DNA of 64,000 bases from the NCBI GenBank assembly GCA_948567375.1, contig OX419755.1, forward strand, positions 14,761,001 to 14,825,000. Reading direction: 5' to 3'. Below are positions 48,993 to 58,527 of the stretch, piece after piece. The position numbers and the translations under genes are program-made. Position 1 is the stretch's first letter. Each line of letters opens with the position of its first letter. Source of the stretch: Lunularia cruciata. Taxonomy: Eukaryota > Streptophyta > Marchantiopsida > Lunulariales > Lunulariaceae. The notes below the pieces were generated by a model, which saw only the letters and a program-made list of their open reading frames with translations, did not search any database and had not been told where the DNA came from.

Positions 48993-49532
48993 ATGTGTCA
49001 AAGTTACACCACCCAGAGGGTCCAGAGGCCCAATTTGAAAGCGGTGATCATCCAGGCTTTCTCTAAGCCAGTCAGTACTGGCGCCACGGATATCAGTCCT
49101 GCAACTCCTGCTGCTGTCGGCACGCCGGCCACCGGCCCCAGCACTCCACAAAGCGTTCCTCGGAGTCCTGCAACTCCACAGAAGCCACGAACGCAAGGAG
49201 GTTCTGTAGTAGCAGAGAGTTCTGTAATACCAGCATGGAAACTTTTCGCTGCAGGTGAGAGAAAATAGTCCCATACAGATCATAAACTCCTATTTGCAGA
49301 ATTTCATAAACCTGCACAAATTGATGATGGTTGTGAATCTTTAAAGCTAGTGGGATAGGCTTTCCATGCTCGCAGTTGGTTCAGTAGTGAAGGATGATTC
49401 ATTAATCCTCATCTTTGCGTTTTTCGTGATAGACTTGGACATGGTCTTCGAGTTTTTGATACCGCTTTATCATATTTCAATCGGCACAGTATCTTACAGT
49501 GGTCTATCTTGTTGGAATCAACAGACTGGTGA
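48993..49532 (+). CDS. Small MCQSY-family protein, copy 3 (two exons)
   Basis: Closest relative of the copy at 1691. Exon 1 (48993-49254) has exactly the same length, 262 bases. The N-terminus MCQSYTTQRVQRPNLKA matches copy 1 at most positions. The middle is a Pro/Ala/Thr/Ser-rich repeat-like stretch (for example TPAAVGTPATGPSTP). The exon ends encoding AWKLFAA with a GTGAGA donor in phase 1. Unspliced, the frame stops four codons later, so splicing must supply the C-terminus. The acceptor AACAG at 49524 gives a last exon of D-W and TGA, matching the Trp-stop ends of the other copies. Earlier AG sites near 49488 and 49500 would give longer ends, so the exact acceptor is the weakest part. No targeting signal is visible. 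Function unknown. Confidence 0.68.
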
Positions 49533-50539
49533 TCAACCAACACATTACCATTGGAGGGCCTGCGAGATCTAGTCACAGGTCCAGAACGCGCCGTGGGTGG
49601 AAATGCTGGAGAGTACGCAAGCTTGTACTGCAGAATTGCTACTGAGACTACAGCTGTATCCCCGTATGGACATTGTATATAGATATCTGGACTTGTTTTA
49701 AAAATAAATGAGGAGATTCAATTTCGAAGCTGAAGACCGAAGCAGAGTAAGTCCGAAATAGGAGATTTCTACAACGCTAGGAGTGTGAAATAGATCTTAG
49801 AGCTGAAACTTTAGAGATGAAAAACCTCCAGTTACATTTGTAGATATGAACTTGGTCTCCTAAATTCTGTTCTGTTTTCATGAACGCACTTCTCCTGCTA
49901 GAGAGTTCGTGTCATGAACCTAGAACAGGATTTTTAGAACTATCTAAGGCTCCAGAGATAGCCTGACAGTTCAATTTGAACTTGTGTACGAGATTGATTA
50001 GATTGTTTGATTACTTGAATATTGAAAAAATTTGAGATGTTATGTCAACTATTTGCACTCTACAGCACTCACTTGCACAGTATAAGGAGTCAAAGATTCT
50101 CTTGATGAGTTCGGAGGTAGCTATGGAACTGGAGTCCGCACAGCCTAGAACTTTCCTAGAGCATCTGTCACAGGGTGACCAGACACACTGGCAAGGCCCA
50201 TTTCGGAAAGGTCCAAGATGACTTCGAGGTTATTGCGTCGATCAGCCCACTCATGTCGAGACAAGTATGGTGATCGCCGTTTAGGGGAGTTTATCTCTAG
50301 CTTTTACTCTCGGTCTTCTTCCTGGAAACGCTACTACTCCGGACTGAGTGAGGGGGGAAAGGTTGCGAACTGATTGGGATGGTTTTCACCTTGGAGAGGG
50401 GTGATAGAAGAGGATTAAAGGCGTATCTGCAGGGAATTAACGATTTTCAAGGACATGGGGACCCAAGCAAATGTCGAAAGGGAATAAGTCTGTAAGTCGA
50501 TATGGAAGTAGGTCTATATATACATATATGTAAAGCGGC

Positions 50540-50670
50540 GACCGCGTAGAATAACAGGAAGGATGGGAAGAGCCCATCAAGCCGTACAGAGATAAAACAT
50601 AAGTACGTCTACAGTGAGAGAAAAAGGCGACCACGTAGAACACATGAAGGATGGGAAGTAGATCTATAGT
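50540..50670. repeat. Two copies of an interspersed motif (GAAGGATGGGAAG core)
   Basis: Both copies follow a GGCGACC(G/A)CGTAGAA block. A third relative lies at about 63860-63902 (ACACGCATGGG, then GAAGGATGGGAAGA and CCCGTCAA), and a weaker one at about 11965-12015. They look like ends of a dispersed repeat family rather than a gene. Confidence 0.55.
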
Positions 50671-51268
50671 AGAGTTTCGAGTTCTAGTTGAACTCTAGAT
50701 GGAGTTCTCGGCGGAATTGACTGGCAGTAAATTCTCGCAGAGCGCGGCGATACACTGCGGAGGAAAAAGGTCCAATTCCAGTAGGATGATAGTTCTACCC
50801 GGGGAATTTCACGTCTTTCGTGAACTTTTAATAGAGTTCTAGACGGTTTCGTCTGGCAATAGATTCCTATGGTGATCCCCTGTGTGTCGGTGGGATGAGG
50901 GGATGAAAGTGGTTTCAACATTTGTGTAAGCACCGAACTGTTGGTACACACTTCCATGTGGAAGCACGGTAAAAATCACCTGGCAGCGAGATGTCTCGAA
51001 CACAATCGTTTGAGCAGCGGTGGTCTTCACTTAAAATGACGGTATGCTGAGAGGATTGGAGACGACTTCGCACTAATGAGTCACCTTCACGAGAGGCTTG
51101 TACCACATTGAAGGAAGCTCTATCAATGCTACGTAGTCCTTGAGTGCGTCTGTGAGCCCTCATGCTTTTGTGAAATTAAGATTGACTTCAGTGATCCCGT
51201 TTCTATTCGATGAGAACTCTATAAGAAAAGTGTTGATGCTTGTACGGCGGAGTTGGAGAGTGTGCAGG

Positions 51269-51690
51269 GACTAGGGGGAGATTGTTATGGACATCTCCTT
51301 TGAACCATCATGAACAAGCTCTTCCGGAGATTGCCCCCGATTAGCTCCCGAAGTTCGGGCGCAAATTCTGGAGGAGTTTTCTGGGGAGTTCACCCCGAAA
51401 TTCGAGGCGAACTCCCCGGATCTTCGGGGGTTGAATGTTTCTTTATAAAATTCGTCATTGTTATGAAATTTGACTTTGAGATGAGAGGAAAGGATCGCCG
51501 TTGGACCAGGATCTATCTGCTGAATATTTACGATGATAATAGAAGTTTGAGATTTCTTAAATTCCTGACAGAGAACATGAGAACACAGTCACGGACCTCG
51601 ACTTTGTTTTATGCTGGATGTCATTGTGGAAATTCCTTAATTCCAATCGCTGTTATATACAGAAATTTCTGGAATATCGTTTGTTGGCCG
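51269..51690 (+). repeat. Possible copia-type polypurine tract and LTR start
   Basis: GACTAGGGGGAGA followed by TGTTATGG at 51283 resembles the junction of polypurine tract and 3' LTR in Ty1/copia elements. Downstream are a GC-rich palindrome (GGGGAGTTC at 51383-51391 with its complement at 51409-51417) and a TTTATAAAA block near 51441. No second LTR and no pol motifs were found, and the right boundary is a guess. Confidence 0.3.
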
Positions 51691-53282
51691 CATCTACATC
51701 CTCAACAGCAATACGAACCACAGAGAACTCAATTTAAATGAGTCCAATTCAACTCAGCTTAAAACTATGAAATCATCTGCATTAAGTTCTTCAAATCAAT
51801 GCTCTTTCCGCCGTTCCTTTCCCCGAAGAAAAGCGCCTCTTAATACCAGATCGTTCATTATGCGTGCTAAGAAATCACGAGGCTTTGCTTCTCTTGTAAC
51901 CCCTATCACTCCTGCGATTCTTCCTACCCCGTTTCTCTCCGCTGCCCTTGGGTATCGGGACGGATTGGTCGGTAAAGTGAAGGAGGAATTGAGCGGTTCT
52001 GGAACAAAATCTAGCTGGTCGAGAATTTCAGTGTCAACGCGGACTGACTAAGCCCACGTCAAGCATTGGGGTATTGTTAAGTCTTTGTGCCATCTTGGGG
52101 TACCGGTAATTTGACGTGCCAATGTTAGGGTACTGATCAGTCCATCTTTCCGCTTTATTACGGAACATAGACAAAGAACGTTGAAGAAGCAATGCCAAAA
52201 GTGCTGCTTAACTACCAGGGAGATAGTCTGCCTGGGCAAGAATGACTCTTCGATCGACGATGGACCATGTCAAAACATGTAGTATTGCTCTTTATGTATG
52301 GAGCCCATTTCCTTCTTTGGTGCTAAGGAGACTACTCGAAGACGAGCTTGACGAGGTATTCGTTACAAACATGGACTGGAGATATGTGACAGAGCAGAAG
52401 GTAATGACTTAGCCTTTCAAGCGAAGGTCGAATGAGATGAGAGCATGGGCAATTTCAAGCACGCAGCTAATTCGAAATCTGGACTGTTCTAAGGCTTGGG
52501 TTACTTCGACCTGGCAGAGGTTGATAAAATCGCCTGTCACTCGACGCTCGTTCCTAATTTCATTGATTATATAGCTAAACACAGAGAGCTCTCCACGTAC
52601 CACGCAAGAATGAGAGGCGAAAAAAGCAGGGAATGTAAAAGGATTATATGGGGCAAGTAAAACTCCATATATTCTGAAAATAGCAGCGGTTACAGTGAAG
52701 ACTGTTCAGCCTCAATCCTCATCCATACACCCTCCTGTTTGGCGTAGTTAACCTCATGCAAGTTCTCTATTTCCAAACCAAGTTCAACACAAGTTCTTCA
52801 ACTCCCGAGATTACAGTAGCTTCCGGATTACTTAAAATTTCTAAGATTCATGCTCCGGGTTACTTAAGATTCATCCTCCTCATGCGTCCATAAACATGTG
52901 TATCGCAGACATCAGTTACTCATATCAAATATCAAGATCAATGCTTTTACCCTGGTTTCTGAAGATCAGAAATGAGAGAGCTCCGGCCCGAGGCCAGGAT
53001 AAGCTGCCAAATTATTTCACTGCAGACCCTGAATCCTGTTACCACCATACCTCACTGCACATCATAGATTCTCTAGTCCTCTGCATAGATTTTGAACATC
53101 GGGGGTTTAACATATTGAACCAAGCTGTAATATGGCATTCCACCTGAGCAAAGTTGAATTAACAAAATAGCTGCTGTTGTCGGCTGTCGTTATTGTTGAC
53201 AAGAGGTTACAGATTTTCCTATGAATCAACAGGAATTTGTACAAAAACGTGACTCATGTAATATTACAAAATCAGCACAGCT

Positions 53283-53482
53283 ACAGTTGGATGGCAAGTC
53301 TGCTTGTCTCCTTCGCGGTAGCAAAAGCGTGCGTGTCGTCATCTAAACCTGGTATCAAGAAGCCCAAGAATAACATGTTGGAAGTTTGCAGATCTGCAAG
53401 GGCTTGATCAAGTTCACTGTTCGATCGAACTTGGATGATCTCGGCTTCTCTTTTGTCAAGATAGTTAGCTGCAACAGCTTTC
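53283..53482 (-). pseudogene. Possible exon relic of a protein disulfide isomerase-like gene (b domain)
   Basis: The - strand frame encodes a segment with EAEIIQVRSNSELDQAL, then NMLFLGFLIPGL and a following ATAKE. This pattern resembles the thioredoxin-like b domain of plant PDIL1-3/1-4 proteins, where an 'E-L-x-x-x-L ... v-v-L-G-F-L' core precedes an Ala-rich helix. An AG acceptor-like site (GATTCCAG) precedes it. No catalytic CGHC domain and no neighbouring exons were found, so it is either an isolated exon copy or chance similarity. Confidence 0.3.
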
Positions 53483-54073
53483 CTGGAATCAAACATTTAT
53501 CTCAAAATATCGCAAGGAGTAAGACAATCGTTCGAACTACTTGCTCCTGATATTAGCCACACTCCTGATAGACAGACGAGCATCATTACTATCGAACCAT
53601 CATCGCCAGTTATCATCATGAACCATGTCGAGAATTGTGGCCGAGAACCTACACAAGGGGTTAAACTAACCTCCAGCTTCTAAGTAGTAGAAACTGTCAC
53701 CACCGTAGTTGTGAAGGGGAACAAGCTGTGAAGGGGATCAACCATCCTTCTGCTTGGGAGAGTCTAAAGAGTCAACAACTGGTACTGTTGGGTAAAACTC
53801 AACAAGACAAGTTTTAAGTTGTGAGGCTTCTACGTGAGATAAGGGGAAGTTTTCTGCTGTGAAGCCTTTTGTCAAGTCGGGTCTCTCTGCAAGATCCAAC
53901 AGCAACTTGACCCTGGGAGTGGCAAGTTTCTGGACATGACGCTGGAAGTTAGAAGTTCTATCTGTGTGGACGTAATGGGTACTTTCACAGTGTAGGTGTT
54001 TGTCCGAGAAATCACAGGATTGTCATCCAACTGCAAAAATTGTGGCGATCCGAAGAGATTGTTGAAAAGTTGA

Positions 54074-55750
54074 CTAGCGAAGTAGGGGCGTGTTGGACAT
54101 GTTAGGGGGAGCAGAGTCTGTAGAAACAGCAGAACTACCGACGTTACTGCTTACGTCCTGCCCCATCCGGTAGGAGCGATCGCTGCCAAAATCGATAAAA
54201 AACGAATCAGCATCTGCTTTCCAGCCAAGCGCCTGGGTCGGTTTCCGGACCAGCCTTTCTGTCATCTCCAGCTCCTGTTGTAGATTTGGTGGCAGCTTGT
54301 TTGGGGCCTTGATGCCTTCGACCATCCTGTATACTGATCCCATATCCGGCCTGTCATCTGGATCTCGTTGTAAGCATAAGAGTGCCACAGCGATAAGCAC
54401 CCTCGCTTGCATTACATCGAAATCTCCCTCTAATTTTGGGTCCACCACGTCTACCTCCGCTTGTAGAAGAATTTTCCTTACTGCCAAGGCAGGCAGGAAG
54501 AAGCTGTCCTCCGCCAAAGAGTGGTCCAAATGTCTTCTGCCGGCCACCAGCTCTAGAAGCACAATTCCGAAGCTGTAAACATCCATTTTGGAGGTGGCTG
54601 ATCCTGCGTAAACCTCAGGTGCCATATAACCAAAAGTGCCTCCCGAAGCTATGGTTTGAGTTCTCGTCTGGCCAATCAGCTTCGCCATGCCAAAATCTGC
54701 CACCTTGGGAACAAATTTCTCGTCCAGTAGAATGTTCTCGGGCTTGATGTCAAGATGAATGATCGCCTGCCCGATCTGAAGCTCTCCATGAAGGTAAGCC
54801 AAACCCTTCGCTGTTCCCTTTGCTATATCCACCCGCGTCTGCCATGGCAAGATCTTATCACTGGAGAAGATCCATTTATCAAGGGACCCGTTGATAACAT
54901 ACTCGTAAACCACTAATGGCTGATTGCGCTGGATACAGAACCCTCTCAATGCAACTAAATTGGCATGATTAATGCTCCCTAGCGTCTTTATCTCCGCCTC
55001 AAAATCCTTAAGACCCCGCTGGTTATCAGTCAGCTTCTTCACAGCAATTTCGCTCCCATCGGTCAAGATACCCTTATACACTACACCGTAAGCTCCACGC
55101 CCGAGCTCCTTAGAAAATCCATTTGTAGCATCGTTTATACTTTCGTAAGTGTATCTCATTCCCATAACCTTTCCTCCAATTGATTGCTCTATGGACGGTC
55201 CAGGAAGTTCATAATCAGCCGCTAGTTCAGCTAGTCCACTCTTTGCAACCTTTCTCTTCCCTTGAACTCTTCTTCTAAGATACCACAAGAGCACAACAAT
55301 AACCGGCGCAGAAACTATCCCGACGCCAATTCCAGTGTATGCGCCGACGCTCAATCCAGCTTCGTCTACTTGTTCGCCAGCATCGGGGCATCCACTCACG
55401 CATTGCGTCCCACAGTAATCTGAAGTCGATCCGCAGTACCCAAATTTGCTGCAGCAAGGCGCTCCTTCTCTGTCGCAGCGAACTTTATTAGAGCATTCCG
55501 GTGTCGCCGCGGGAGCAGTGAAGCCTGTGCTAGAGCAGTTGCCATAGCTTGACTGACATCCATTGCCACAGTAGTCATTTGTGATTCCGCAATAGTCATC
55601 CTTGCTACAACAAAGCGCTGTTCCACAGGAGATGTTGAACCCCTGAGAACCACATCTCTGAGCTAAACTGGACCCAAGTAAGGCAAACGTGACTGTCAAC
55701 AAAATAGTTCGCTCGGCCCCGCACTTTCGACTGCCGCAGCTCGACTGCAT
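54074..55750 (-). CDS. Hevein-domain (chitin-binding) receptor-like kinase, copy 1
   Basis: Intronless, 558 residues, ATG at 55750. A signal peptide (about 14-31, ending SSLAQ) leads into two hevein-type (CBM18) domains, Cys33-Cys72 and Cys86-Cys121, each with all eight cysteines. A transmembrane helix spans about 138-158 and is followed by basic residues. The kinase domain (about 214-480) has GRGAYGVV, Lys238, Glu253, HLD at 332-334, DFG at 352-354 and APE at 377-379, so it should be active. HLD in place of HRD makes it a non-RD kinase, a class that includes many immune receptors. Domain 2 keeps the chitin-contact positions (CCSKFGYC, Tyr112), but domain 1 has Asp51 where hevein has its first Trp, so it may bind weakly. 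The paralogue at 58528-60396 lies in tandem about 2.8 kb upstream in transcription. The likely role is plasma-membrane sensing of chitin or chito-oligosaccharides, by inference from the domains. Confidence 0.9.
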   Translation of the reverse strand: MQSSCGSRKCGAERTILLTVTFALLGSSLAQRCGSQGFNISCGTALCCSKDDYCGITNDYCGNGCQSSYGNCSSTGFTAPAATPECSNKVRCDREGAPCCSKFGYCGSTSDYCGTQCVSGCPDAGEQVDEAGLSVGAYTGIGVGIVSAPVIVVLLWYLRRRVQGKRKVAKSGLAELAADYELPGPSIEQSIGGKVMGMRYTYESINDATNGFSKELGRGAYGVVYKGILTDGSEIAVKKLTDNQRGLKDFEAEIKTLGSINHANLVALRGFCIQRNQPLVVYEYVINGSLDKWIFSSDKILPWQTRVDIAKGTAKGLAYLHGELQIGQAIIHLDIKPENILLDEKFVPKVADFGMAKLIGQTRTQTIASGGTFGYMAPEVYAGSATSKMDVYSFGIVLLELVAGRRHLDHSLAEDSFFLPALAVRKILLQAEVDVVDPKLEGDFDVMQARVLIAVALLCLQRDPDDRPDMGSVYRMVEGIKAPNKLPPNLQQELEMTERLVRKPTQALGWKADADSFFIDFGSDRSYRMGQDVSSNVGSSAVSTDSAPPNMSNTPLLR

Positions 55751-58527
55751 CGTTGCGCTTTCGGGGGAGAAACCAACACGCTCGACTGCAAAAGAGAGCT
55801 ATTGACAAAGTCTTCGGAGGAAAAAATGAAGGCAGATGGCTAAATTCGGACCCCGCAGCTGCAGTAGATTGACGCTAAACAACAAGCTGGATAACGAGCA
55901 TTGAGGCCGACAAATCTAGACTTGAGCATGGTGAGGACGTGTGGTAAACAAACACACGACAATCTAATAGACCCCCGAGTAATATTGGCACAAAACATCA
56001 CGACTCGCCCATGCCTAAAGTGCAAAACAATACGCAAACGGTGAGGGATAAACAAACAAGAGGACGGAACAAACCGGTTAGGTTCTGATCATAACGGGAA
56101 CGAAAATGAAGGACAACGGAGGGAAAGACAGAACAACAACTGACAAACAACCCGACCTCCAGTACGGGGCCACCAGAGTTAGTCAGTTCAGTTTTGTTAG
56201 CTACTGTTGGAACTGCGAACCGTAGAACCAAGAGATGTTCCGGTGGACAGAGCTGGTCAGGCTTGAGCTGAACTGGCTCAACTAAACTACAGTAGTAGCT
56301 AGTGGTGGAAGGAGGGAGATAGGAAATGAGGAGAAACAACTATAAACTCTCAAGCTTGGCTTCTCTCACTGACCTCAGCTCTTGTACACAGTATCTCCAG
56401 AAGGGTATCTTGGAAGAAACACTCTTTTGGCAAGTGCAACAGGCTGAAGCGGTGGGCTGCGGGATTGACTTCGTTGAAGCTTAGGTCCGAATTTCGTGAT
56501 TTATTTTCACATCGTGAAGCGGGGGCTTCTGGCAGAAAGCTGCTGATGTGGTCCAGTGTCTCACCTCCGAGTGTTTTGACGATATATCTTCAGTACTGAC
56601 GTTGCCCAAACCCCCAAAATTGTGCGGAAAGAGTATCAATCTTTCAAGGCCTGACGCGGTAAATCGCTATCGTAGTTCGTAATCTTTCACTGCCTGTCAC
56701 AACTTTCCACCAAGAGTACTGCAGTATGAAGAAGGCTGAGCCCGTCTACACGTAGTAACCAGAAATATCGGGTCATTTGCACAGGCCGAGTGCGTACCGT
56801 ACTGTAGTTTGTCTGCTGTATTCTTCTCTGAAATCCTATTTTCATCTCCTGCTGAAAGTGCCCTCAACTTCGGCGATTCGATGGATTGGGAGGCAAGACA
56901 TCTTGCTATTAAGGAGTGTTTTGGCTAGAGACGGTAATCCTTCTTTCCGACCTCGAAGTATCTTAGCGATCTGGCGAGTGGACATCCTATCGATATGCTT
57001 CACCTAAAAGTCGTATCGTGGATCCATTCCAGTTCATACAGGAACAGATTGCAGCTCATTTATCTGGCTACTTTGGCCTTATCTTGATTATAGTAATCGT
57101 TCTTAGACATTACTACAGTAGTTCTCTCCTCGCCTATCAGTAAATTAAAGAAGGATCGAACAGCCCAGTCCTCTGATTCTGAGATCAAAAAGCCCATGCT
57201 TCCAGCATGAGCTAGTACTTCAGTGTCCAGCCAGATTTGGGTACGTGCTTTGAAGCTTTTCTCATTATCTTTGATATTATACCATCTGAGTGCCCGAGGG
57301 TGAGAGCAGAAAGAAGTAAGCAGGCTTCAGTGGAACCCATGTGGTGCAAATTGTGGTCAGACTGCGAGCTGAAGACCTAGCCGGACAGGGTAGTACAGCG
57401 TACGTGGTTGTAGGCAAAATAAATATATCAGCTTCATGATCCCAGTCCCGAAATCTACCTCAAGAATCAGGTTATTCAGAAGAAGAAAAAACAAGTGTTC
57501 TGGAAACAAATGGTAGTTATTATTATGGAGGATCTACCTCATTGTTAGTGAATTTTCCAGAGAGGTAACCCGTAGCTTGTATTCGATTGCCGATGAAGAA
57601 CAGTATGACTCGAAGATATTACTTTGCTTTTACCCCCAGGTTCAGATTTACGGTTGGTTTTCACCATCAGATCGCTCACTCTGAAAGCGTAATTACACAA
57701 CCGAGGTAAACTTCATGTCTCAGTATCTTTACGTCTGATCGCAGAAGTGATGAACAGGGCGTTTAGGATCTTCTGTTTGAGGAGAAGTCATGATTGCCTT
57801 GGACAGCATGATCAGGAGGATTTTGTCAGAGGGAGTTACATTGTCAAGCAATGTTTGGAAGTAGTTGACATAGGCAAGTCTACGTGTGATCAGCAGCAAA
57901 ACTGCACGAATTGCAAACACAAATACATGTAGATGACTCAAAAACCTTCATTCTTCATATAGTTAACCACTAGCCGACGTCCAGAAATCCAATGAATCAT
58001 CATCACACTTCGCAAATGGAAGTGTGCATACATCGTGTTTACTGATGCCACGAAGCCTTCACATTTCTAAGCTAGACGCATTTTAAGAGCACATTTGAGG
58101 GCTTCTTCAATCTCTCCGAAAAGAATGGAAGTGCTTCGGTTTGATCTGCATAATCTTTGCTGCTGAGTACTCGAAATAACGTCAACATCTCCGGTCACCA
58201 CCAGTCTTGGCTTCGTCATTGGGTGCAAAATTACTGTAGGTTCATGTTAGAACTGATCAGGCACTCCTTCTCACATTCATATGTGCAGCCAGTGTTCTAA
58301 CTTAAGAGTTTATAATTACTGCTGCCTGGCCCTGACGATCATGTCAATCTTCTCTCTTAAGATATACATATCTCCGAGCTATCTTTACTGGAACAACAAA
58401 ACTGATATATGATACACTTGCTCCCCACATACGACTACTACCGTAGTCTCGTTTCAGATGGATGGTTAAAATGAGGGATGAAACCAGAGGAGACTTGAAC
58501 AAGATTTATTCGTCCTGCACGCTGCAA
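55751..58527. other. Intergenic region between the two receptor kinases
   Basis: About 2.8 kb that must contain the promoter of copy 1 and the 3' end of copy 2. No credible gene was found; short frames on both strands have no domain. Confidence 0.5.

Larger units (their letters stand above)
49533..53280. other. Intergenic, repeat-bearing DNA
   Basis: No supported gene. It contains two copies of an interspersed motif with core GAAGGATGGGAAG (near 50560 and 50648), a pair of related blocks near 50698-50735 and 50834-50870, and a possible LTR start at 51283. The short frames here show no domain. Confidence 0.45.

Noticed and set aside
53770-54073. Open - strand frames downstream of receptor kinase copy 1
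   Set aside because: They overlap the kinase 3' UTR, lack a start codon with support and show no domain; a run this long is expected by chance.
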